A program made the position numbers and the translations under genes. Below, one piece after another: positions 1 to 6,223 of a stretch of 28,530 nt of DNA. Each line of letters opens with the position of its first letter. The stretch's first letter is position 1. Under the pieces are notes generated by a model. It was not told the origin of the DNA and searched no databases. It was given only the letters and a program-made list of their open reading frames with translations. Source of the DNA: CAYYFV01 sp965660075 (GTDB lineage: Bacteria; Patescibacteriota; Gracilibacteria; UBA1369; GCA-2718715); NCBI GenBank assembly GCA_965660075.1, contig CBFHYO010000028.1, positions 1 to 28,530 on the forward strand. The letters run 5' to 3'.

Positions 1-1
1 A

Positions 2-433
2 CCTGAGCATAAATCAGTCAGAATTGCAGAGGCAATAAATATTCCGCTAGAAGAAATTCAAAAACATGTTCAAGAACTTAACAAATACGAAACAGTCTTC
101 CTCCATTGTCAAAGCGGCAAAAGAAGCCAAGAAGCTTGCAAAACACTAAGCAATCTTAAACATGCAAAAGTTATAAATGTCCAAGGGGGTATACTCCAAT
201 GGCAGTCGCAAGGATTCGAAGTCAATAAAACAAAAGGATTTCATTTGCCAATAATTCAACAAGTACATTTGATTGCAGGAGCACTCACACTTACAGGTGC
301 AATACTCTCAAAAACCCTAAACCCAAACTGGATTTACCTATCAATGATTATTGGAGCTGGGCTCACATTTGCCGGAGCAACAGGCTGGTGCGGAATGGCA
401 AAAATACTCCAAAAAATGCCGTGGAATAAGTAA
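2..433 (+). CDS. Membrane rhodanese (rhodanese + DUF2892/YgaP-like), 5'-truncated
   Basis: The reading frame is open from base 2 with no start, so the gene begins upstream of the window. The visible 143 residues hold the second half of a rhodanese domain. The active-site loop reads HCQSGKRSQEA, with the catalytic Cys codon at 107-109, and is followed by the usual VQGGI..W..QG ending. A C-terminal membrane part has two hydrophobic helices and the signature TGWCGMAKILQKMPWN, typical of the DUF2892 domain of YgaP-type inner-membrane rhodaneses. Family knowledge: such proteins carry sulfane sulfur as a Cys-persulfide at the membrane. The persulfide-dioxygenase-like gene follows 21 nt downstream on the same strand, so the two are probably co-transcribed. 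The internal ATG at 245 lies in the membrane part and is not the true start. Confidence 0.9.
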   Translation, partial: PEHKSVRIAEAINIPLEEIQKHVQELNKYETVFLHCQSGKRSQEACKTLSNLKHAKVINVQGGILQWQSQGFEVNKTKGFHLPIIQQVHLIAGALTLTGAILSKTLNPNWIYLSMIIGAGLTFAGATGWCGMAKILQKMPWNK

Positions 434-454
434 AACATTATTAAATTTAAAATT

Positions 455-1342
455 ATGCGTATACAAAGCACATCCAATGGAACACCAATAGTAGAATCTT
501 TTTTCGACAAAAACACTCACACCGTAACACATGTAGCAATCGACCCAAGCACAAACAAGGTAGCAATTATAGACAGTGTCCTTGATTATGAACCACATGC
601 CGCAAAAACATCTTTCGATTCTGCAAACAGAATAATAAATTTTATAGAAAAACATAACTACCAAGTGCAGTGGCTTATAGAAACTCATGCACATGCAGAT
701 CATTTATCTGCAGCTCCATATTTACAAGAAAAACTTGGAGGTAAACTTGCAATAAACGCCAAAATAAAAGTTGTTCAAGAAGTGTTTGGTAAAATTTTTA
801 ATTTCGGTACAGAATTCGCTCGTGACGCGAGTCAATTCGATCATTTATTTAAAGATAATGAAAAATTCAAACTTGGCAATATAGATGCTCATGTAATTTA
901 CACCCCTGGCCACACACCAGCAGATTCAACAGTAATTATTGGAGATGCCGCTTTTGTTGGTGACACAATGTTCATGCCAGATTTTGGAACTGCAAGATGT
1001 GATTTTCCTGGAGGTTCCGCCGAAACACTTTATAATTCGATTCAAAGAATTTACCAACTTCCAGACCAAACAAGACTTTTCATGTGCCATGATTACCTAC
1101 CCCAAGGCCGAACAGAGTTTGCCTGGGAAACAACAGTTTTAGAACAAAAAAACAAAAACATTCATGTCGCACTTAATAAAGACATGCAAACATTTATAGA
1201 AACTCGAACAGCCAGAGATAAAACACTTGGCATGCCCCGACTAATTATTCCATCCATTCAAGTAAACATTAATGCCGGAAAACTTCCAGCCAAAGAAGAT
1301 AACGGCACAAGCTACTTGAAAATACCATTAGATAAGTTCTAA
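455..1342 (+). CDS. Persulfide dioxygenase-like MBL-fold hydrolase (Blh/ETHE1 group)
   Basis: The 295-residue protein is a metallo-beta-lactamase fold enzyme. Metal ligands visible are THAHADH (residues 77-83), the PGHTPADS His near 153, GDT with Asp near 170, and CHDY with His near 212. The stretch GTARCDFPGG (about 178-187) and the C-terminal PSIQVN and EDNG..YLKIPL are characteristic of the Blh/persulfide-dioxygenase group rather than of glyoxalase II. Family role: Fe(II)-dependent oxidation of glutathione persulfide or related persulfides to sulfite. Its neighbour is a membrane rhodanese, a classic partner in sulfide detoxification. No Shine-Dalgarno sequence precedes the ATG. The reaction is sure at family level; the actual persulfide carrier in this organism is unknown. 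Confidence 0.9.
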   Translation: MRIQSTSNGTPIVESFFDKNTHTVTHVAIDPSTNKVAIIDSVLDYEPHAAKTSFDSANRIINFIEKHNYQVQWLIETHAHADHLSAAPYLQEKLGGKLAINAKIKVVQEVFGKIFNFGTEFARDASQFDHLFKDNEKFKLGNIDAHVIYTPGHTPADSTVIIGDAAFVGDTMFMPDFGTARCDFPGGSAETLYNSIQRIYQLPDQTRLFMCHDYLPQGRTEFAWETTVLEQKNKNIHVALNKDMQTFIETRTARDKTLGMPRLIIPSIQVNINAGKLPAKEDNGTSYLKIPLDKF

Positions 1343-1358
1343 TTACACACTCACACTA

Positions 1359-1389
1359 AAAAAACCCGAGACAAAACCTCGGGTTTTTT
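1359..1389. terminator. Bidirectional rho-independent terminator
   Basis: A perfect inverted repeat, six A plus CCCGAG (1359-1370) and CTCGGG plus six T (1378-1389), encloses a 7-nt loop. With A and T tracts on its two sides it can stop transcription from both the plus-strand sulfur pair and the converging minus-strand flavoprotein gene. Confidence 0.9.
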
Positions 1390-1408
1390 AGATCTATTTT
1401 AAAGAAAT

Positions 1409-1912
1409 CTAAGACACAAAATCGATAAATTCATCCACAAACAACTCAACACGCTCGGCTACATCTGCAGAAACTAATTCCCCATCTGACCAATCCTTAC
1501 CACTTGTATAAACCACGCGTGGCAATTGAATCATTCTCCATTCATTTGCACAAATTTGTGTTAGATGCTGAGTTGAAAGATAACTTTTATCTCCTCCTGC
1601 AGCACAAACAATTCCATATTTTTTACCCTCAACTTCTTCAAAACAGTTATCAAGCACAGTTTTCAAACTATCATTAATACTATAACAATAAACTGCCATA
1701 CCAATTACAAAATTATCTGCAGAGGCTATTTTTTCAGCAATCTTTTTCATGTCTTCGGTTGGACGAAAAGTATGACCTAATTGATAATCTCTAAGATCTA
1801 AAATTTCCACATCCAATCCCTTTTTTTGAAGACTCTTTAAAACCATTTTACAAACTTTAAACCCTTTAGACTCTGGATTAAGTGAAGAACTAATTACTAA
1901 TGTCTTTTTCAT
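1409..1912 (-). CDS. NAD(P)H-dependent FMN reductase-like flavoprotein
   Basis: The 167 residues form a flavodoxin-like fold. A first beta strand leads into a phosphate loop (TLVISSSLNPESKGFKVCK, residues 4-22). A second conserved segment, VIGMAVYCYSINDSLKTVLDNC (about 69-90), matches the flavin-contacting region of the FMN_red family (PF03358). Family members reduce flavins, quinones or azo compounds with NAD(P)H; nothing here fixes the substrate. The gene begins 10 nt after the stop of the 56-residue ORF on the same strand, so the two are likely co-transcribed. It ends at the bidirectional terminator shared with the persulfide dioxygenase gene. The ATG start is taken because it directly precedes the first beta strand; it has no Shine-Dalgarno sequence. 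Confidence 0.85.
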   Translation of the reverse strand: MKKTLVISSSLNPESKGFKVCKMVLKSLQKKGLDVEILDLRDYQLGHTFRPTEDMKKIAEKIASADNFVIGMAVYCYSINDSLKTVLDNCFEEVEGKKYGIVCAAGGDKSYLSTQHLTQICANEWRMIQLPRVVYTSGKDWSDGELVSADVAERVELFVDEFIDFVS

Positions 1913-1922
1913 TATATAAAAA

Positions 1923-2093
1923 TTAATTATTTGTAGGATTTAAAATTTCGTCTAAAACTCCTAGAATTTCCTCCTTTACAATATCGGTTTCCCTATTTAA
2001 AGACTCCCTATCCTCAGGTGTGGTAGGCACTTCCAATTCTTGATTTTCATCAATTTCATCTAAAATTCTTTGAATATCTAGTTTACCTGGCAT
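1923..2093 (-). CDS. Small acidic hypothetical protein (56 aa)
   Basis: A complete ATG-to-TAA frame encodes 56 residues starting MPGKLDIQRILDEIDE and ending LDEILNPTNN. It is strongly acidic, with two amphipathic helices that repeat the pattern I/L-L-D-E-I, and it has no membrane segment or Cys. It stops 10 nt before the flavoprotein start on the same strand, which suggests one operon. Codon use (AAA, GAA, TTA-rich) is like that of its neighbours. No family is recognised. A role as a small binding partner of the flavoprotein is only a guess from position. A chance ORF cannot be excluded, though the tight spacing argues against it. Confidence 0.6.
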   Translation of the reverse strand: MPGKLDIQRILDEIDENQELEVPTTPEDRESLNRETDIVKEEILGVLDEILNPTNN

Positions 2094-2161
2094 ATTATTT
2101 TATTAGAGGATATACAGAAAGTATAACACAAAAAAGACTTTTCATCAAATAACTAACTACT

Positions 2162-2686
2162 ATGAAAGCACCAGAAAAAGTTCAATTCAATACATCCAAA
2201 GAACCGAAAATAAAAGCTTCAACTGAGATATCAGGACTACTAAACAGAAGTTTTATAATGATTATGGCAATAACAGGTAGTCTTGCGTACAAATGCCAAT
2301 CAGAAGAAAAACCACAAGTCAACCAAACAATTACAGATAACGACTCTAAAACAACCGATTACTCAGAATTAATGAGTCAACCAGCAACAGTTTACCTTGA
2401 TCCATTTTCAAGAGATTTATCAATTGCAGAATCAGAGCAACAACAAACACATATACCACAACAGATTGAAGAATCAACAGATTCAGATTCCACAGAACAA
2501 ACAGCAGTCACAATTGAATCAATATTAAATAAACAACCAAACACTCCTGCAGAAATCAGACGCAAAGTACATCAAAGCATTTTTGAAAAAACACCACAAA
2601 CCAGCGCTCCATACCCAAGCCCAAAATTAATGGAAATGGTTCGCAAACGTAGAGAAAGCCTAAGACCAAAAACCAAACAAAAATAG
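2162..2686 (+). CDS. Membrane-anchored low-complexity hypothetical protein
   Basis: The 174 residues divide into a hydrophilic N-tail (1-28), one hydrophobic segment ending in Cys (about 29-45, FIMIMAITGSLAYKC), a long Gln/Ser/Thr/Glu-rich linker (46-140), and a basic C-terminus ending KTKQK. A single anchor plus a disordered polar stretch suggests a protein exposed on the outer face of the membrane. The Cys after the hydrophobic segment is not in a canonical lipobox. The layout resembles that of the protein at 4843-5331, which also ends in KTKQ. A TATAAC hexamer at 2122-2127 could be its -10 box, but no convincing -35 goes with it. No family is recognised. Confidence 0.7.
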   Translation: MKAPEKVQFNTSKEPKIKASTEISGLLNRSFIMIMAITGSLAYKCQSEEKPQVNQTITDNDSKTTDYSELMSQPATVYLDPFSRDLSIAESEQQQTHIPQQIEESTDSDSTEQTAVTIESILNKQPNTPAEIRRKVHQSIFEKTPQTSAPYPSPKLMEMVRKRRESLRPKTKQK

Positions 2687-2692
2687 TAAAAT

Positions 2693-2720
2693 TTGACAGT
2701 ATCAAGATGTATGATAAGAT
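2693..2720 (+). promoter_or_regulatory. Sigma70-type promoter of the aspS leader
   Basis: TTGACA (2693-2698) is separated by 16 nt from TAAGAT (2715-2720). Transcription would start near 2727, about 16 nt before the leader-peptide ATG at 2743. The spacing and the short untranslated part match other promoters in this window. Confidence 0.75.
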
Positions 2721-2742
2721 AAAAGTAGTTAACACAGGCCAA

Positions 2743-2808
2743 ATGCCAACTTTGCACAAACAAAATAATAACAACAATAATAATTTAAATTCACTCATGG
2801 TGAGTTAG
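2743..2808 (+). CDS. Asn-rich leader peptide of the aspS attenuator (21 aa)
   Basis: A complete ATG-to-TAG frame of 21 codons lies between the promoter and aspS. Codons 8-14 (2764-2784) are seven consecutive Asn codons (five AAT, two AAC). After one Leu comes an eighth Asn (2788-2790), and the peptide ends SLMVS. Its last codons and stop overlap the first two arms of the attenuator, the arrangement expected if ribosome stalling at the Asn run decides which RNA hairpin forms. There is no Shine-Dalgarno sequence, which is normal for this window. The peptide itself probably has no function after synthesis. It was too short for routine ORF calling. An AT-rich stretch yielding Asn codons by chance is the main alternative. 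Confidence 0.72.
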   Translation: MPTLHKQNNNNNNNLNSLMVS

Positions 2809-2869
2809 TTTGTTTGCGTGTTACAAAACTAAAAATTCCAACTCACCTTGAACCCAGGGTGAGTTTTTT
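2793..2869 (+). promoter_or_regulatory. Transcription attenuator upstream of aspS (four-arm 1:2 / 2:3 / 3:4 structure)
   Basis: Arm 1 is ACTCA (2793-2797). Arm 2 is GGTGAGTT (2799-2806), whose TGAGT pairs with arm 1. Arm 3 is AACTCACC (2840-2847). Arm 4 is GGTGAGTT (2858-2865), followed by a T tract. Arms 2 and 4 are the same 8-mer, so arm 3 can pair with either. Pair 3:4 is the terminator; pair 2:3 is an antiterminator, extended inside by AGTTT (2807-2811) with AAACT (2826-2830). A ribosome waiting for Asn-tRNA on 2764-2784 would cover arm 1 and free arm 2 for arm 3, allowing read-through into aspS. A ribosome reaching the stop codon (2806-2808) would cover arm 2, so the terminator forms. 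Confidence 0.72.
2840..2869 (+). terminator. Intrinsic terminator inside the aspS leader
   Basis: AACTCACC and GGTGAGTT form an 8-bp stem with a 10-nt loop, followed by a run of T (to 2869) and more T-rich sequence. It lies between the promoter and the aspS start, so it is an attenuator rather than an end-of-gene terminator. Confidence 0.8.
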
Positions 2870-2892
2870 AATTTTATTTAACTTTTATTCTC

Positions 2893-4179
2893 ATGCAATT
2901 AATCAAAGAAATCCAAAGCCAACAGGGCTTGATCCAAACCCAAGGACGTATTCTCAAAAAAAGAGACCTCGGCAAAATTTGCTTTTTGGAACTATCTGAC
3001 TTTACAGGATCAATACAAGTGGTTGTCGAAAAACCAGAACTCCTAACTAAACTCCAAGACCTACATCCACAATCCATAATTAGTCTTAGCGGCCAAGTTC
3101 ACACCAGTCCACAGAATCAGACCGAAATTCATGCCGAAAGACTTGAGACAATCACAGCAGTCGAAGAGGTTCCAGAGCTAGAACTTGAATCCAAGCAAAT
3201 CAAAGAGAACTTAGACACCCAACTCAAACACCGCGCCATAGGACTCAGACACAAACATAATCAAGCCATTTTTAAAATCCAAGCCAAAATACTCGAAGCA
3301 TACAGAGAATTTATGACCGAACTTGGTTGCACAGAAATATTTACCCCCCTCATGCTTGCCAGCAGTTCCGAAGGCGGAGCCGAAATATTCCATGTCAATT
3401 ATTTCGAAAAACAAGCAACCCTCGCCCAATCAGCACAGCTATACAAGCAAATTATGGTTGGTGTGTTCGATAGAGTGTTTGGACTATCAAAATGCTTCCG
3501 AGCCGAACTATCATTTACTCGAAGACATCTAACAGAAGGATCACAACTCGAATTTGAATTTGGATACATCCAAGGCCTCGAAACTATTCTTAAGCATGAA
3601 GAAGCAGCAGTCAGGCACATGCTAAAAAAAGTCTACTCAGACTGCCAAGCAGAAATGCAAACGCTCCAAGCACCAGAACTCATGGTCCCACAAACCCAGT
3701 TCCCAATCTACACTTTCAAACAAGTTTGCTCAGTACTCACAGAAAAATTCAACCTAGACACCCTTGAGTGGGATGACCTAAGTACAGAAGCCGAAAAACT
3801 CCTGTGCCAATACGCTCGAGACACTTATCAATCAGACTTTATTTTTATAACGCACATTCCCAAAGGAGCTTTCTATGCTTATCGAGACGATCAAGGCACA
3901 ATCCACAACGTTGATTTACTTTGCAAAGAAATGGAAATATCGTCAGGCGGGCGCCGCATGGACGACTATGACCAACTTCGCATGTCGATAATGGCTGCAG
4001 GCATGGATCCAAAAGACTTTAGCGAATATCTATCTATTTTCAAATTCGGAATGCCACCTCATGGCGGATTTGGACTTGGACTCGAAAGATTCACAATGCT
4101 AATCTGCAACCAAGAAAACATTCGCCAAACTACCCTCTTTCCATCCGACCCAAAAAGAGTTGCCTCGCAACAAATATAA
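2893..4179 (+). CDS. aspS: Aspartyl-tRNA synthetase, archaeal/non-discriminating type (AspS2)
   Basis: This class II synthetase of 428 residues charges tRNA with aspartate. An N-terminal OB-fold anticodon-binding domain (about 10-95) is followed by the catalytic core. The core shows the SAQLYKQ loop (180-186), motif 2 FRAE..FTRRHLTE (202-215), the SGGRRMDDYDQL segment and motif 3 GFGLGLERF (392-400), ending LFPSDPKR. The length and absence of the GAD insertion domain place it with the archaeal-type AspRS rather than the ~590-residue bacterial form. The FP.DPKR ending separates it from AsnRS. Many such enzymes also charge tRNA(Asn) with Asp for later amidation by GatCAB; the Asn-codon leader upstream supports that here. 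ybaK follows 19 nt downstream. The chosen ATG has no Shine-Dalgarno sequence. Confidence 0.93.
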   Translation: MQLIKEIQSQQGLIQTQGRILKKRDLGKICFLELSDFTGSIQVVVEKPELLTKLQDLHPQSIISLSGQVHTSPQNQTEIHAERLETITAVEEVPELELESKQIKENLDTQLKHRAIGLRHKHNQAIFKIQAKILEAYREFMTELGCTEIFTPLMLASSSEGGAEIFHVNYFEKQATLAQSAQLYKQIMVGVFDRVFGLSKCFRAELSFTRRHLTEGSQLEFEFGYIQGLETILKHEEAAVRHMLKKVYSDCQAEMQTLQAPELMVPQTQFPIYTFKQVCSVLTEKFNLDTLEWDDLSTEAEKLLCQYARDTYQSDFIFITHIPKGAFYAYRDDQGTIHNVDLLCKEMEISSGGRRMDDYDQLRMSIMAAGMDPKDFSEYLSIFKFGMPPHGGFGLGLERFTMLICNQENIRQTTLFPSDPKRVASQQI

Positions 4180-4198
4180 ATCACTAAAACTAAATTAA

Positions 4199-4666
4199 AT
4201 GACTATCAAAGATCAAATTCTAAAAATTTTAGAAGAAACACAAACCCCACACAAATACATGCACCATGAACCTGCCGAAACTTCGGAAGAGGTTGCAAAA
4301 ATACGTGGCACCGACCCAAAAATCGGAGCTAAAGCACTGATGATAAAAGCCAAGAAAAAATATTACCAAATAGTAATTCCAGCAACACTTAAACTCGACT
4401 CCAAAAAATTCCGTGATGCCTCCAAACTCTCAAAATTTAGATTCATAAGCCCAGATGAACTCAAAGAACTATTCGATCTAGAAAAAGGAGCAGTCCCACC
4501 ATTCGGCAACCTAATGGAAATAGAGCAAACCTTCTACGACAAAAAACTCCTCGACTTCCCCGAACTCGCATTTAATATTGGCACCCGTACCGATTCTATC
4601 CAAATCAAATCCGCCGATCTAATCAAATTAGTCGATGTAACAATGCTTGAAGACATTACAGAATAA
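4199..4666 (+). CDS. YbaK/EbsC-family aminoacyl-tRNA deacylase-like protein
   Basis: The 155 residues match the YbaK/ProX editing domain (PF04073). The signs are a conserved Lys in GAKALMIKAKKKYYQIVIPA (about 43-62), a basic helix (RDASKLSKFRF), and the loop GAVPPFGNL (97-105). Family members hydrolyse misacylated tRNAs in trans, for example Cys-, Ala- or Ser-tRNAs. The gene starts 19 nt after aspS and ends at a terminator, so it is most likely under the same attenuator control. This pairing suggests editing linked to AspRS or to Asp/Asn-tRNA, but the substrate cannot be read from the sequence. It is a stand-alone domain, not a synthetase fragment. Confidence 0.88.
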   Translation: MTIKDQILKILEETQTPHKYMHHEPAETSEEVAKIRGTDPKIGAKALMIKAKKKYYQIVIPATLKLDSKKFRDASKLSKFRFISPDELKELFDLEKGAVPPFGNLMEIEQTFYDKKLLDFPELAFNIGTRTDSIQIKSADLIKLVDVTMLEDITE

Positions 4667-4671
4667 AAAAA

Positions 4672-4700
4672 GCCCTGGACTCTATTCCGGGGCAAATTTT
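4672..4700 (+). terminator. Rho-independent terminator after ybaK
   Basis: GCCCTGG (4672-4678) pairs with CCGGGGC (4687-4693), including one G-T pair, around an 8-nt loop. It is flanked by an A run and followed by AAATTTT. It closes the aspS-ybaK operon. Confidence 0.8.
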
Positions 4701-4790
4701 CAATATGAACAAGAAAAAAACATTCATACCTTAATATAAATCATCTAAAAATTAAGTAGCACGTAATCCAAAGACAATTTATAAAAAATC

Positions 4791-4819
4791 TTGCCAAGCT
4801 AAATCAATCCGTGCATACT
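4791..4819 (+). promoter_or_regulatory. Putative sigma70-type promoter
   Basis: TTGCCA (4791-4796), 17 nt, CATACT (4814-4819); transcription would begin about 16 nt before the ATG at 4843. The -10 match is only fair. Confidence 0.5.
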
Positions 4820-4842
4820 AATTGTGTAGTAACCCACTTACT

Positions 4843-5331
4843 ATGAAACATCACATCGAAAGACCTTCCAATAAACCGGAGGACAATTTAGCAAGCCCAG
4901 AAAAAAATTCTACCAAGCTTGCAAATCAACAATTAATAACAAGACGCAAGGCCCTATCTTTATTAGCAGGTGTCGCAATTGGCTCCGCAATATACAAGGG
5001 TTGTCAGGATTACCTAACGGTAGAATCCATAACATTTGAAGAACTACCAGATAGTCAAAATCCAAATTTGGAAATACAAGACCAAGAACCAGATCTAGGA
5101 TACGAACTCGAAACCACAGAGCCAGACCTAGGATACGAACTCGAAACCACAGAACCAGAAGAAACACAACAACCAAGCCAAATTCAAACACCAAATCCAA
5201 ACACAGAACCACAAACACTCGATCCTCGAGAGCGAGAATGTCTAAAAAGACAATTATACAAACAAGATGGCAGAGTAAACATGGAGTTTCTCAGAGCTGC
5301 TGTAAACCACAGATTAAAAACCAAACAATAA
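4843..5331 (+). CDS. Membrane-anchored low-complexity hypothetical protein with 11-residue repeats
   Basis: The 162 residues comprise a polar N-tail (1-32), the segment TRRKALSLLAGVAIGSA (about 34-50), a Cys after YKG, an acidic/Pro/Gln-rich linker, and a basic C-terminus ending KTKQ. The Arg pair before the hydrophobic stretch recalls a twin-arginine signal, but the motif is imperfect and lies far from the N-terminus, so a simple membrane anchor is as likely. EPDLGYELETT occurs twice in tandem in the linker. The start at 4843 is chosen over the TTG at 4822 because it is an ATG lying at the usual distance from the promoter. The architecture matches that of the protein at 2162-2686. No family is recognised. 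Confidence 0.7.
   Translation: MKHHIERPSNKPEDNLASPEKNSTKLANQQLITRRKALSLLAGVAIGSAIYKGCQDYLTVESITFEELPDSQNPNLEIQDQEPDLGYELETTEPDLGYELETTEPEETQQPSQIQTPNPNTEPQTLDPRERECLKRQLYKQDGRVNMEFLRAAVNHRLKTKQ
5086..5151 (+). repeat. Tandem repeat, 2 x 33 bp
   Basis: Two nearly identical 33-bp units each encode EPDLGYELETT within the acidic linker of the membrane-anchored protein. Confidence 0.9.
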
Positions 5332-5356
5332 AATCCAAGCATAAGCTTGGATTTTT
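5330..5356 (+). terminator. Rho-independent terminator
   Basis: AAAATCCAAGC (5330-5340) and GCTTGGATTTT (5345-5355) form a perfect 11-bp stem with loop ATAA and a T-rich end. It overlaps the TAA stop of the preceding gene. Confidence 0.88.
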
Positions 5357-5420
5357 ATATACCAAGCAAAAAAAATAAGCCATTAAAACAAACAAACTTG
5401 AAAAAAATAACCCATTAAAA

Positions 5421-6125
5421 ATGAATATTGAAAAAACTGCGTTTATATTCGATGTCGATGGTACACTCGTTCATACCGAAATCCAATATGCACAAATAAT
5501 CAGTCAGTTTCTTGCAGAGCACGGAATTTTAATCAGCCCCACAGAATACATGCATGAATTTTCGGGTAAAAGCTTCGAAGTAGTCCTCACTCATGCAAAC
5601 CAGCTTCTCAAGTCTAAAGCAAAACCTCAACTAAATATTACTCAAGCAATTTCAGAGATAGACCACCGATACACACAGTCGCTTTTAAACAATGGAATCA
5701 AAAGTACTCCTGGCAGCTTGGAGCTTATTCAAACCCTACATGCCCATAAAATCCAAAAAGCAATCGGCTCCAATGCCCCATTGCACGCTATTAATGACAA
5801 TCTTACAGCCAGTGGTCATATAGATTATTTCAATTCAGAAAATATTTTTTCAGCTTTTCAAATCAACAAATGGAAACCAGAACCAAACGTTTTTCAAGCT
5901 GCATATAACAGCCTACACACACCACAAATAGAAACTATAATAATTTTAGAAGACTCCCTGAGCGGGCTTATTGCTATACAAAACTTTAGACTACAAATGC
6001 CAGAGCTAAAAATAATTGGAGTTTTTATCGATAACGGGCACAACAGCCACATGCACAATCAGTTGCCAGATAGCATCAAGCACTCATTTTGTGATCTGCG
6101 AGAAACGCTTAATTTATTTCACTAA
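5421..6125 (+). CDS. HAD-superfamily hydrolase (beta-phosphoglucomutase/phosphatase-like)
   Basis: The 234 residues form a HAD subfamily I phosphatase. Motif I is FDVDGTLV (Asp11 and Asp13), followed by a helical cap domain. Motif II is IGSNAPL (about 115-121), motif III is the Lys in KWKPEPNVF (about 153), and motif IV is IILEDSLSG (about 173-181). These enzymes transfer or hydrolyse phosphate on small sugars or nucleotides through an Asp-phosphate intermediate. All catalytic residues are present, so it is probably active; the substrate is not evident. It stands alone between a terminator upstream and the converging PP2C gene. No Shine-Dalgarno sequence precedes the ATG. Confidence 0.88.
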   Translation: MNIEKTAFIFDVDGTLVHTEIQYAQIISQFLAEHGILISPTEYMHEFSGKSFEVVLTHANQLLKSKAKPQLNITQAISEIDHRYTQSLLNNGIKSTPGSLELIQTLHAHKIQKAIGSNAPLHAINDNLTASGHIDYFNSENIFSAFQINKWKPEPNVFQAAYNSLHTPQIETIIILEDSLSGLIAIQNFRLQMPELKIIGVFIDNGHNSHMHNQLPDSIKHSFCDLRETLNLFH

Positions 6126-6196
6126 ATTTAATTTTGATCAAAACCAGACACCTCAAGCTCTATTATAGATTGAATAAATTATCATAAAATAAAAAA

Positions 6197-6216
6197 CCTC
6201 GGGACTTATCCCGAGG
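6197..6216 (-). terminator. Rho-independent terminator of the PP2C gene
   Basis: CCTCGGGA and TCCCGAGG form a perfect 8-bp GC-rich stem with a 4-nt loop. On the minus strand the T run (bases 6191-6196) directly follows it, 8 nt after the PP2C stop codon. It may also block plus-strand transcription coming from the HAD gene. Confidence 0.9.
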
Positions 6217-6223
6217 TAAGATT

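Noticed and set aside
341..703. Minus-strand ORF opposite the persulfide dioxygenase gene
   Set aside because: It is antisense to two well-identified genes and has a Cys/Tyr/Phe-rich composition typical of a shadow frame.
2727..2892. T-box riboswitch upstream of aspS
   Set aside because: The conserved T-box bulge sequence (TGG-containing AGGGTGGNACCGCG-like core) and a stem I are not present; the Asn leader peptide with competing arms explains the leader better.
4910..5218. 102-codon minus-strand ORF opposite the repeat protein
   Set aside because: Its hydrophobic repeats are the antisense reading of the EPDLGYELETT units.
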